This document shows positions 53,691 through 63,447 of a DNA stretch of 64,000 bases, one piece after another. The stretch lies in NCBI GenBank assembly GCA_963697525.1, contig OY969087.1, forward strand, positions 4,712,001 to 4,776,000, in the 5' to 3' direction. Position numbers and translations under genes: made by a program. This stretch comes from Bradymonas sp963697525 (GTDB lineage: Bacteria; Myxococcota_A; Bradymonadia; Bradymonadales; Bradymonadaceae). Below the pieces are notes generated by a model. That model worked only from the letters and a program-made list of their open reading frames with translations, was not told the DNA's origin and did not search any database. How positions within the stretch are numbered: position 1 is the stretch's first letter; the number at the start of each line of letters is the position of its first letter.

Positions 53691-55631
53691 ATGTTAGAAC
53701 AACTTCGCCGCTCAACACAAAGTGGCTACTCGTACTTTCTGGTTGCTGCAGTGATCATCATCTTTGCCTTCTTCTTCGCCATGCCTCGCAGCAGCTGTTC
53801 GGCCAACAACCGCAACAGCAACCACTTTTTGGCCAGCGTGGCCGGCGACGACGTCTATTCGGGCAACGTCAATGTGATCTACAACCAGGTCTATGGCACT
53901 CGCGAGCGCGGAGACGATGCCAAGATCCAGCACCAGAAAGCGCTGGCTCTCAAAGCATACCTCATGATCGATCTCCTTGCACATAAAGCTCGTGAGGCCG
54001 GCCTGCGCGTCAGCGACCAGGAGTTCCACAACTATATGAAGGACCCGTTTCGCAACCCCGAATTCCTCGGCGCCTATGGCCAGAGCGGATCGTGGGACGG
54101 GCTGTACTACAAGCGCTACGTCCAGAACCTGTTGCGCGTGAGCCTGCCCGAGTACGAGCGCTTCAAGCGCAACGAGATGCTGGCGCGCAAGTACCTCACC
54201 ATGGTCGAAATGCAGGTCAACGTGCTTCCCCAGCAAATCGACCACGCCGAGAAGATCCGCAACACCAAGATCAACCTCGACTTCGTCAAGTTCGATCCCG
54301 CCAAGCTCGCCGACTTCGTCCAGATCTCCGACGCCGACGTCGCCCAATACGAGGCCAAACACGCCAAGGACATCCAGACCTATTACGACGCGCATAAAAA
54401 GGACTATGGCACCCCCGCTCAGATGAAGGTCCGGCGCATCTACCTGGAGAAGGGCAAGAAAGGCCCCGACGGCAAGAGCGCCGAGGAGCGCTTCAAGCTG
54501 GCCAAGAAGCGCATCGACGGCGGCGAGTCCTTCGCCACGGTCGCCGGCGACATCAACGACGCGCTCAAAGCCCAGCAGGGCTTGATGGACATGACCCCGG
54601 TCGACAATATGAACCAGGACATCGTCAAAGCCCTGGCCGGCGCCAAGGTCGGCGACGTGCGTGAGGTCAAGACCGACTCCGACATGATGCTGGTCAAGCT
54701 GCTGGCCAAGAAGGACGCCGTCCAGAAGTCGCTGGCGGATGTGCGCGACGACGTCGCCCGCAAGCTGCTGCAGAAGGACCGCGCCGACGCGCTCATCGAC
54801 AACCTGAGCAAGCAGCTCATCACCAAGGCCCAGCAGGAAGGCACGCTCAAGAAGGCGCTGGCGGCCTTGAAACCCAACGCCGACGACGAGGCCAACGCCA
54901 ATAACCCGCCCAAGAGCGCCTGGTCGGCCGTCGAGGTCGAGCAGACCGGTGACTTCACCCTCGAGGGCAAGGATATGTCGGCGATGTTCGGCGGCCAGCT
55001 TCCCCCCGGCCTGTCGCTGGGGCGTACGCCCTGGGATCGCATCCCCAAGATCGGCCAGAGCCGTCGCCTCGCCGTGGACGCGTTCTCCAAACTCACCGAC
55101 AAGAAGCCGCTGGCGGACAAGCCCTACGTGGTCGACAACGCCAAGGTGGTCGTCGAGTTGGAGAGCAAGACCACTGCTGACGAGGCCGCCAACAGCGCCA
55201 AGGCCAAGAAGGACGACACCAAAAAGGACGACGCTTCCGGCGACGAGGACGAGCTGACCCCGGCCCAGAAGCACCAACAATTCGTCCAGGAGATTCGCGG
55301 CAAGGAAGCGCGCGACCTCGTCGGCCAGTGGCAGCGCCTGTTCCGTCGGCGCACCCGCTTCGGACCGTCGCTGACCATGGATTACGGCCCCTGGCTCGAG
55401 AAGCAGTATGAGAATGCCGTCAAGAAGGGCGTCATCGAGTTGTCCGACAACGGCGGACAGGTCGTGGCCATGGTCGATCCCACGGGCACGGCCGTGTCGG
55501 CCTCGGCGATCACCGGTGGCAAGGGCTCGCCGATGAAGATCACCCCGTCGAAGGCGCCCAAGGCTGGCGCTAAGGGCGCCAAGGGCACGGCCAAGCCCGC
55601 GCCCAAGGCGGCCAAGAAGAGCGACAAATAA
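53691..55631 (+). CDS. PpiD/SurA-like periplasmic folding factor
   Basis: 646 residues. One N-terminal transmembrane helix (about 15-32, FLVAAVIIIFAFFFAM) anchors a SurA-N-like chaperone domain (about 45-220, with VSDQEFHNYMKDPFRNPEFLG). A parvulin-like region (about 245-345) has KVRRIYLEKG, AGDINDALKAQQGLMDMTPVDNM and KVGDVREVKTDSDMMLVKLL. The C-terminal part is Lys/Asp/Ala-rich with low-complexity tails. It likely assists outer-membrane protein folding at the inner membrane. AGGT lies about 7 nt before the ATG. Whether the parvulin active site is intact cannot be settled by eye. Confidence 0.85.
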   Translation: MLEQLRRSTQSGYSYFLVAAVIIIFAFFFAMPRSSCSANNRNSNHFLASVAGDDVYSGNVNVIYNQVYGTRERGDDAKIQHQKALALKAYLMIDLLAHKAREAGLRVSDQEFHNYMKDPFRNPEFLGAYGQSGSWDGLYYKRYVQNLLRVSLPEYERFKRNEMLARKYLTMVEMQVNVLPQQIDHAEKIRNTKINLDFVKFDPAKLADFVQISDADVAQYEAKHAKDIQTYYDAHKKDYGTPAQMKVRRIYLEKGKKGPDGKSAEERFKLAKKRIDGGESFATVAGDINDALKAQQGLMDMTPVDNMNQDIVKALAGAKVGDVREVKTDSDMMLVKLLAKKDAVQKSLADVRDDVARKLLQKDRADALIDNLSKQLITKAQQEGTLKKALAALKPNADDEANANNPPKSAWSAVEVEQTGDFTLEGKDMSAMFGGQLPPGLSLGRTPWDRIPKIGQSRRLAVDAFSKLTDKKPLADKPYVVDNAKVVVELESKTTADEAANSAKAKKDDTKKDDASGDEDELTPAQKHQQFVQEIRGKEARDLVGQWQRLFRRRTRFGPSLTMDYGPWLEKQYENAVKKGVIELSDNGGQVVAMVDPTGTAVSASAITGGKGSPMKITPSKAPKAGAKGAKGTAKPAPKAAKKSDK

Positions 55632-55660
55632 GCCGTCTCAGGCATCGTCTGGGCTTATCC

Positions 55661-55697
55661 GCCCCGCCCGGCCCTGCGGCCGCGGCGGGGCTTTTTT
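55661..55697 (+). terminator. Rho-independent terminator after the PpiD-like gene
   Basis: GCCCCGCC (55661-55668) pairs with GGCGGGGC (55684-55691), extended inside by CGGCC/GGCCG, and is followed by TTTTTT (55692-55697). Confidence 0.9.
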
Positions 55698-55753
55698 GTC
55701 GCCGCGCGACCCCGGCGTGGACCTCACGGACCGTCGGATTGCACAAGAAAAGC

Positions 55754-55780
55754 AAAAGCCCCCAACATCTGGGGGCTTTT
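55754..55780 (-). terminator. Terminator for the tRNA-Gly pair
   Basis: AAAAGCCCCC (55754-55763) and GGGGGCTTTT (55771-55780) flank a 7-nt loop. On the minus strand the stem is followed by GCTTTTC. It lies just downstream of the second tRNA and could act in both directions. Confidence 0.8.
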
Positions 55781-55785
55781 CGAAG

Positions 55786-55857
<72 letters not shown>

Positions 55858-55923
55858 ATAGGGCCCGAAGGCGGGGGGGCTGTGCGGCGCCTTGAATTGC
55901 CCGAATCAGCCGAGCAATGAGAG

Positions 55924-55995
<72 letters not shown>

Positions 55996-56038
55996 GTGAG
56001 GCGTGGCTCACAGCCCCGGATTGCCTCCGGGAGCCGCG

Positions 56039-56067
56039 TTTATAGGTGAGGGGAAGATGGCTGTCAA
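56039..56067 (-). promoter_or_regulatory. Consensus sigma-70 promoter for the tRNA-Gly operon
   Basis: On the minus strand TTGACA (56062-56067) and TATAAA (56039-56044) are exactly 17 nt apart. The sequence after the -10 is CGCGGCTCC, a GC-rich discriminator typical of stringently controlled stable-RNA promoters. The start would be near 56032, giving a leader of about 37 nt. Confidence 0.88.
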
Positions 56068-56094
56068 GTCGATTCCATCAAACTTTCCTCGCCA

Positions 56095-57009
56095 TCAGTG
56101 CCCCTGGTCGTAACCGTTGGAACCGGCGTTGGAATTGTCATATTCCCCGTCGGGATTGTCCGCATTGTCCGGCGCCGGCGCACGGTCGTCCTGCACGCCG
56201 TCCTGGGCCGGAGGTAGATCATCGTCGGCGGGTGGTTGCCCGTCGTTGCGGTCCGCGCCTTCCGGCGGCAGATCGTCGACCGGCTGTCCCTGCCGGACCT
56301 GCTGGAGCTGCTTGATCGGCAGCCGCTTCAGCGCCGGCGGCGGGTGGGGAAGCTTTACCTGCGGTTGCAGGCCGTGCAGCTCCGCCGGGTCGATGGTGTG
56401 CACCTTGGCCTTGTCCGCCGGCTCATCACGCGGCGCCTGGTTGTCGGGCTGGTTCTGGTCGTCGGGATGGTCCTGATCGTCCTGGGCCTGGGCCTCGTCG
56501 GGGGCAGCGGTGCCGTCATCGATGACGATGACCTCACTGTCCTTGGCGGGATCCCAGTCGTCCTTGGCGTCGGCCTGGTCGGGCTCGTTTTCCTCGGGGG
56601 GCGTTTGGTCGTCGGCCACCTGAGGTTGGCTGTCCTCATGGTGTGCCTTGATGGCGGCGGCCGCCGCCTGGCCGGGGCCCTCCTGATAGGGGCGGAAGCC
56701 GTCGCTGCGCGCCGTTGGCGCGTCCGTCTGCTTGGCGGTGGGCTTGTCGCCGGAGACGGCGTAGGCCACGACCCCCACGGCGACCAACGCGCCGCCGATG
56801 AACAGCGCCAGGCGGCCCTTGCGCGCACCGCGGCGAGCCCGCGCGGGTCCGGCCTGCGCCTCCTGGTCGACCTCGGCGGCCGACGGCGCCGGTGTCGGCG
56901 AGGCTGAGTCGACGACCAACTCGAAACTTCCGTCATCGGTCTGTCGCGCCTGGATGTCCCCCGAACGGCCGTGCTCGTCGGCCGAATTCTTGCCCTGTTG
57001 CGCACTCAT
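56095..57009 (-). CDS. Single-pass membrane protein with a disordered acidic/Pro-rich C-terminus
   Basis: 304 residues from the ATG at 57009, with AGGAG about 6 nt upstream. An N-terminal cytoplasmic part (about 1-65) ends in an Arg-rich patch (PARARRGARKGR). One helix follows (LALFIGGALVAVGVVAYAV). The rest is Asp/Gln/Pro-rich with repeats such as QDDQDHPDDQNQP and a Pro/His-Leu segment (QPQVKLPHPPPALKRLPIKQL). Probably a periplasmic tail with little fixed structure. Family not recognised. It follows the dnaK terminator on the same strand. Confidence 0.8.
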   Translation of the reverse strand: MSAQQGKNSADEHGRSGDIQARQTDDGSFELVVDSASPTPAPSAAEVDQEAQAGPARARRGARKGRLALFIGGALVAVGVVAYAVSGDKPTAKQTDAPTARSDGFRPYQEGPGQAAAAAIKAHHEDSQPQVADDQTPPEENEPDQADAKDDWDPAKDSEVIVIDDGTAAPDEAQAQDDQDHPDDQNQPDNQAPRDEPADKAKVHTIDPAELHGLQPQVKLPHPPPALKRLPIKQLQQVRQGQPVDDLPPEGADRNDGQPPADDDLPPAQDGVQDDRAPAPDNADNPDGEYDNSNAGSNGYDQGH

Positions 57010-57159
57010 GGCGTCTCCTGGCGAAGTCGAAGTTGACCCGGCCGGCGATGGCACTGCGTCTCGTCGATGCGCTCGCTGACCATCGTAGCGACTGTGCCGC
57101 GAAAACTGAAGCGGCGTGGTGTTTTCGGGTCTCGTGGTCGTCTCCAACCAACGGCATAG

Positions 57160-57201
57160 TCCAAAAATAAGGCCGGCCCAGGCTTGAAGCCAGGGCCGGC
57201 C
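57160..57201 (-). terminator. Rho-independent terminator after dnaK
   Basis: GGCCGGCCC (57171-57179) and GGGCCGGCC (57193-57201) form a 9-bp stem, extended by an inner GGCTT/AAGCC pairing. On the minus strand it is followed by TTATTTTT. It lies 29 nt past the dnaK stop. Confidence 0.85.
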
Positions 57202-57229
57202 ATTCTTGGCGCAGGCGAAGCTCGCCTAC

Positions 57230-59155
<1,926 letters not shown>

Positions 59156-59345
59156 ACGTTACTCTCCTGCGTGTCACGAAATCGCTGTGATTAACCGATG
59201 TGGCCGGCGGGGCGAACTGGTGTCGAGCTGGGCTCGACCATCCGGACGTGACAGGCGGGAATCTTTTCCGGATTCGCCCTTGCCTGCCTCAATCTCGTTC
59301 GAAACAAACCTAGTCACCGCCACGGCCGTGGCAAGCGCGCCGCCC

Positions 59346-59624
59346 TCAGGCGACCTCCGAGCCGCCGCCCGACCCCTCGGTGGACCCGCCCCCGGAGGCG
59401 TCGTCGGACGACGTCGACGTCGCCGGCGCATTGCCCGTCGACGAGCCCCCGTAGTCGGTGACGTACCACCCACTGCCCTTGAGGTGGAAATGGCCCCCGG
59501 AGATCAGCTTGCGCACCTGCGAGGCGCCGCACTCCGGGCACTCCTCGGGGTTGGGATCGTTGAATCCGCGTAAATCTTCAAAGATGTGTCCGCACGTGCT
59601 GCACTCGTACTTGTAGATGGGCAT
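59346..59624 (-). CDS. FmdB-family zinc-ribbon protein
   Basis: 92 residues. The N-terminal 45 residues are the FmdB/Zn-ribbon pattern MPIYKYECSTCGHIFED with CxxC, and ECPECG with the second CxxC, followed by VRKLISGGHFHLKGSGWY. The rest is a Ser/Gly/Ala/Thr low-complexity tail. Members are small putative zinc-binding regulators of unknown function. GAGG lies about 10 nt before the ATG. It is upstream of dnaK on the same strand. Confidence 0.92.
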   Translation of the reverse strand: MPIYKYECSTCGHIFEDLRGFNDPNPEECPECGASQVRKLISGGHFHLKGSGWYVTDYGGSSTGNAPATSTSSDDASGGGSTEGSGGGSEVA

Positions 59625-59963
59625 GGCCGACTACCTCGTACTGCTATTGCCTACCAAGTGGATTGGACTGTGTCGTGCCGTGGCACGCCCTCGGGCGCGT
59701 GGGCGCCCCGCGCGCGCCTCGTGCACTGACCTGCGGTCGTGCGAAACGTTGGCACCGCGTCGGCATCGTCAAGAAAAAAGCAGCCCTTGTCGCTGCCGAT
59801 GGCGACGCGCCGGCGCACCGACGACCTCAGCGAGGCCCGTTTGTTGCAACATTCGGGGCGTTTTGCAACCCGAAATACGTTCGCGTGCGCGTCGGTTGTG
59901 TGGGTACACTGATGGCGGCCGGCGCGACAGTGGCTTGGTTTTTTCTTCGACCTTGGTGGCGTT
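59625..59963. other. Divergent intergenic region, 339 bp
   Basis: It separates fmdB (left) and the PDZ-TlpA gene (right). TTGCAAC occurs twice in direct repeat 19 bp apart start to start (59844-59850 and 59863-59869), possible operator half-sites or a -35-like motif. The open frame crossing it has no Shine-Dalgarno and atypical composition, so I do not call a gene. Confidence 0.5.
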
Positions 59964-60902
59964 ATGACTATTTCTCGTTGGTGCACCTTTCTGCTCGCCG
60001 CCGCTCTGGTGGCGGTCGCGCTTCCCGCCGCCGCGCTCGCCCAGGGGGTCGAGTCCTCCCCCATCGGCGTCGACGACATGGTCCCCGGGGCCGGCCGGCC
60101 CCATCGCGCGCACAAACCCGGCTGGCTGGGGGTGATGCTCCAGACGCCCAAGCCCCCACCCGACGACCACGCCCATAAAAAGACCGCCGACAAGTCCGCC
60201 AAAAGAGCCGCCAAAAAAGCCGCCACGAAGACGACCCGCCACGGCGTCGACGTGGTGCGCGTGCTGCGCGCCTCGCCGGCGGCCAACGGCGGGCTGCAAC
60301 GCGGCGACCGCATCCTGAGCGTCGACGGCCAGGCCGTGGGGTCGCCGGCCGACGTCCAGAACATCGTTCGGCGCGTCCCCCCGGGCTCGAAGACCCATCT
60401 GGAGCTTCGCCGCGGCGGCAAGCTTCGCAAGCTCGCCGTGGTGGTGGGCACGGCGCCCGACCCCCAAAAGGTGCTGCGCACCCAATTCGTTGGCCACAAG
60501 GCCCCGAGGTTCTCAGCCCACGCCATGGGCGACAAGCCCGCCTCGATTTCCCTGAACACCTTCAAGGGCAAGCCGCTGGTCATCGACTTCTGGGCGACCT
60601 GGTGCGGCCCGTGCCGCGTCATGACCCACCGGCTGGCCAAGCTGCACGCCAAGAAGGGCGACGCCGTACACTTCGTGGGGTTGACCTCCGAGTCCGACGA
60701 CATCGTCCAGCGCTATCTCAACACCCACCATCACGGTTTTCCGGTGGCCACCGCCGACGACAAGGTCATGCAGACCTACCTGATCGAGTCCTATCCGACC
60801 GTCTTCGTCCTCGACAAACACGGCCGGGTGGCCGGCGTGTTCATCGGGCTGGGACATATCGACGAGATCACCAAATTGGTCGAGCGTCTGCAGAAGAACT
60901 GA
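59964..60902 (+). CDS. Periplasmic PDZ-TlpA/ResA-like thioredoxin fusion
   Basis: 312 residues. A signal peptide cleaved near AALAQG (about 27) is followed by a Lys/Ala-rich linker (70-92), a PDZ domain (about 93-170, with VVRVLRASPAANGGLQRGDRILSVDG) and a TlpA/ResA-like thioredoxin domain (about 180-312). The redox motif is WCGPC (213-217), with a cis-Pro in SYPTVFVLD. PDZ domains usually pair with proteases, so coupling one to a periplasmic thiol-disulfide protein suggests it reads unfolded C-termini while reducing or isomerising disulfides. Convergent with the 60937 gene. Confidence 0.9.
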   Translation: MTISRWCTFLLAAALVAVALPAAALAQGVESSPIGVDDMVPGAGRPHRAHKPGWLGVMLQTPKPPPDDHAHKKTADKSAKRAAKKAATKTTRHGVDVVRVLRASPAANGGLQRGDRILSVDGQAVGSPADVQNIVRRVPPGSKTHLELRRGGKLRKLAVVVGTAPDPQKVLRTQFVGHKAPRFSAHAMGDKPASISLNTFKGKPLVIDFWATWCGPCRVMTHRLAKLHAKKGDAVHFVGLTSESDDIVQRYLNTHHHGFPVATADDKVMQTYLIESYPTVFVLDKHGRVAGVFIGLGHIDEITKLVERLQKN

Positions 60903-60906
60903 GCCG

Positions 60907-60931
60907 TTCGGGGCCGCGTGCAGGCCCCGAA
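60907..60931. terminator. Hairpin between convergent genes
   Basis: TTCGGGGCC (60907-60915) and GGCCCCGAA (60923-60931) form a 9-bp stem with a 7-nt loop between stops at 60902 and 60937. No T-run. Confidence 0.55.
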
Positions 60932-60936
60932 GGCCC

Positions 60937-62250
60937 TTATTGCCCCACGGTCTGGGCGAGGTAGTCGAAGGCGGGTTTGGGCTGCAAAACCGAGGAGAAT
61001 AGCCCGTCGAAGCACGAGGTCTTCGGCAGATGAAAGTCGTTGGAGTCGCCGGTCAGCCCCCGGCAACGCCCGCCGACGCTTCCACCGCCGAGGTCGGCGC
61101 CGTCGATGTTCAGCAGCGCGCGCCAGGCGACCATCTCGGGGTCCAGCCCCGCGTTCCACTTCGCGAAGCTCTCCAGGTAGATGCGCTGCTGGGTGTAGCC
61201 GGCCGCCGAGCTCACCGGGCTGCCGATGCTGTACCATACCAGCGGCTTGTGCAGCCCGTACAACGGCCCCAGTCGCCTCAGGAATTGATAGGCAGAGACC
61301 TGGGCGGTGCTGGGGTCGGTATAACTCTTGAGGGCGACGATGTCGCCGGCCTCGGCGAGCGGCAGCAGCGCGGCTTCGAAGGCCGTGTCCAGCGCGGCGT
61401 TGCTGGTGGGCTGGTCCTGAGTGTCAGCGCTGGCCGCCCCGGCGTCCTGCGCGTAGCGCGGTGCGACGTTGCGATAAAAATTATCCCAGTTGATCCCGGC
61501 GCCCACCTTGGTCTGCGGCGAGACGTCGTGGATGGTGGCGACCGCCTGCTGGAAGAAGGTCACGAAGTTGGAGAAGTCAGTCTCCGACAGCGGGTCCCCG
61601 CCGTCCGTGCCCAACAGCCGCTCCATATCGCTGCCCACGATGAAATAGCGCGGCTTGTGGTCCTGGGCGACCTTCTTGATCTGGTCGAGCACGGCCTGGC
61701 GCATGTCGTCGCGGTAGAAGCCGAAGCTTCCCTGCCCGCGATCCAGTTGGCCGTCCCACGGCACATACCAGGTGCCGTCGGCCTTCCAAAAATCAAGCAC
61801 CACGCTGTAGCTGGCGAAGTCGTCGAAGCTGCCCTTCCCCATCGCCGTGTTGACCTCGTCGTACAGGTCGTCGGCGCGCGCGCCGAACTTGCCCGCGGCA
61901 CGGTTGGAGGCAAAGTCACTGGGCCCGCGCGCCCCGCTGCCGTTGGCCGGCGGGTAATACAAATACTCGCCGAAGGTGGGGGCAAATTGGTCGTAGACGC
62001 CCACGTGCAAGAAGGCGTGCGAGAACACGCCCCGCGCCGCCCCCAGCACGCCGCCGTCGCTGGCGGCCGGGTCGAGCTGGACGGTCTCGCCATGGTGCAA
62101 TTGCACCGCCAATCGCGCGGACTGGTAGTGTAGCGCCGATCCCTTCGAGAGCTTGGGATACCGCGACGCCCCCGAATCTCCGCCACACCCCACCTGGGCT
62201 GCGGCCAGAAGGATACTCAACCCCAGCCAACACACACTGCGTCGTTTCAT
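60937..62250 (-). CDS. Lipoprotein with a probable glycoside-hydrolase-like TIM barrel
   Basis: 437 residues from the ATG at 62250. Lipobox AQVGC. The body has alternating alpha/beta units with TIM-barrel-like strands: SYSVVLDFWKADGTWYVPWDGQLD, YFIVGSDMERLLG, KVGAGINWDNFYRNV, DIVALKSYTD, KPLVWYSIGSP and LDPEMVAWRALLNID. Glu and Asp at strand ends fit a retaining glycosidase, but family assignment is uncertain. Two late Cys (GGRCRG, TSCFDG) could form a disulfide. It starts 23 nt after the stop of the 62274 gene, so the two are in one operon. Confidence 0.8.
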   Translation of the reverse strand: MKRRSVCWLGLSILLAAAQVGCGGDSGASRYPKLSKGSALHYQSARLAVQLHHGETVQLDPAASDGGVLGAARGVFSHAFLHVGVYDQFAPTFGEYLYYPPANGSGARGPSDFASNRAAGKFGARADDLYDEVNTAMGKGSFDDFASYSVVLDFWKADGTWYVPWDGQLDRGQGSFGFYRDDMRQAVLDQIKKVAQDHKPRYFIVGSDMERLLGTDGGDPLSETDFSNFVTFFQQAVATIHDVSPQTKVGAGINWDNFYRNVAPRYAQDAGAASADTQDQPTSNAALDTAFEAALLPLAEAGDIVALKSYTDPSTAQVSAYQFLRRLGPLYGLHKPLVWYSIGSPVSSAAGYTQQRIYLESFAKWNAGLDPEMVAWRALLNIDGADLGGGSVGGRCRGLTGDSNDFHLPKTSCFDGLFSSVLQPKPAFDYLAQTVGQ

Positions 62251-62273
62251 AGATCGTCGGATTGTCGAATCAA

Positions 62274-63275
62274 TCAATAGATAATGAGGTCATCGCCACC
62301 GCTGGACGAGGCTTTGATGTCGCTAAAGTCGCGCTTCTTGTGATGCTTGTGGTGCTTGCGGTGGTGTTTCTTGTGGTGTTTCTTTTTCTTCTTGGACTTC
62401 TCGTTGGAGGCGACTTCGCCCTTGGGCTTGCCGTCCTTGCCGTAGCGCACCTGCTCGTCGACCGGGCGCCCCTCATTGAGGTTGATGTCGGAGTCCCCCA
62501 CGATGGAATCGACCACGTCTTTATCGGCGTCGGTCTTGCTTTGCTTGGTCAGCGCCTTGACCCGCGAGGAGACCCCACCTTTGTTGGAATCATTGTCGCG
62601 CAACGCCTCGTGGACCTTCTCGAGGCGCTTGGCGGTGGACTTGTCGGCGAAGGACATCGTGAACGTGCCGAAGAATTCCTTTTTGTTACGCACCTGCAAG
62701 ATCGTCGTGCCGTCACTCCAGGTCGCGCTGACCAGTGCATCTTTGCCGCCGACCGTGCCGTAGTCGGTATCGGCGGGCTTGCCGTACTTCTTGGCCGCCT
62801 GCACGACGAACGTCTCGAAGTCGACGTTGGACAGATAGTCCTGATTGTAGGCGACCACCATCTTGTACAGGCCGCCGTCGACAAAGAAATAATAGCGGTT
62901 GGCCACCTTGTCCTTGATGCGCATCAACGCCTCGCCATTTCCTTTGACGAACTCGTCGGAGATGACGCTGACGCGATAGCCGCTGGACTTGTCGAGCTTC
63001 TCGTAGCTCTTCTTGAACCGATCCACATCGGACAGCACCCGTTTGTGGGCGCGCTGCATCCGCACGGGGTCGCCCTTGAGGTCGTCGCGCTCGAGCAGCT
63101 TATGCAGCAGTTGCTTTTTGACCTTCGCGACGACGTCACTGCGCGAATCCCCCCACTTGATGGTGCCCAACGGTGAGGACAATCCGTGACTCTTGTGCCG
63201 AGCGAATGCTGGAACACAGAACAACATCACCAGGCTGACCACCAGGGGAAACAGGCATTGCGAGCGTTTGGACAT
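62274..63275 (-). CDS. Exported protein with a His/Lys-rich region near the C-terminus
   Basis: 333 residues from the ATG at 63275, with AGGA about 8 nt upstream. Signal peptide ending near VPAFARH. A mixed alpha/beta body (about 40-230) has IKWGDSRSDVVAKVKKQLLHKLL and YRVSVISDEFVKGNG and is weakly reminiscent of small outer-membrane or lipoprotein domains. Near the C-terminus a block of about 20 Lys/His/Arg residues (KKKKKHHKKHHRKHH-like) precedes DFSDIKASSSGGDDLIIY. The basic-His tract may bind metal, polyanions or LPS. First gene of the two-gene operon with the glycosidase-like lipoprotein. Confidence 0.8.
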   Translation of the reverse strand: MSKRSQCLFPLVVSLVMLFCVPAFARHKSHGLSSPLGTIKWGDSRSDVVAKVKKQLLHKLLERDDLKGDPVRMQRAHKRVLSDVDRFKKSYEKLDKSSGYRVSVISDEFVKGNGEALMRIKDKVANRYYFFVDGGLYKMVVAYNQDYLSNVDFETFVVQAAKKYGKPADTDYGTVGGKDALVSATWSDGTTILQVRNKKEFFGTFTMSFADKSTAKRLEKVHEALRDNDSNKGGVSSRVKALTKQSKTDADKDVVDSIVGDSDINLNEGRPVDEQVRYGKDGKPKGEVASNEKSKKKKKHHKKHHRKHHKHHKKRDFSDIKASSSGGDDLIIY

Positions 63276-63447
63276 GATGGTGTTCCTCGTCTTGTCGTTG
63301 CAGGTGTGCGTCTGGGCCAAACGGTAGCAGATCGCCTAAAACCTCACAATGAGCAGCCCGCGTCACGGGCACAGTCCATCAGGTTCGCTCAGTGGTTGGG
63401 CCTCAGATCTTTTTCGCAGTTAGCGCCCCCGCGTGGCTTGTCCCACC

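Noticed and set aside
55754..55780. Attachment site next to the tRNA-Gly pair
   Set aside because: The inverted repeat is a terminator, and no integrase or direct repeat of the tRNA end lies nearby other than the second intact tRNA copy.
59156..59345. CIRCE or sigma-32 element upstream of dnaK
   Set aside because: No inverted repeat of the CIRCE type or CTTGAAA-like -35 was found by eye.
59617..59967. Small protein frame in the fmdB/PDZ-TlpA gap
   Set aside because: No Shine-Dalgarno, atypical composition, and it spans the promoter region of the downstream gene.
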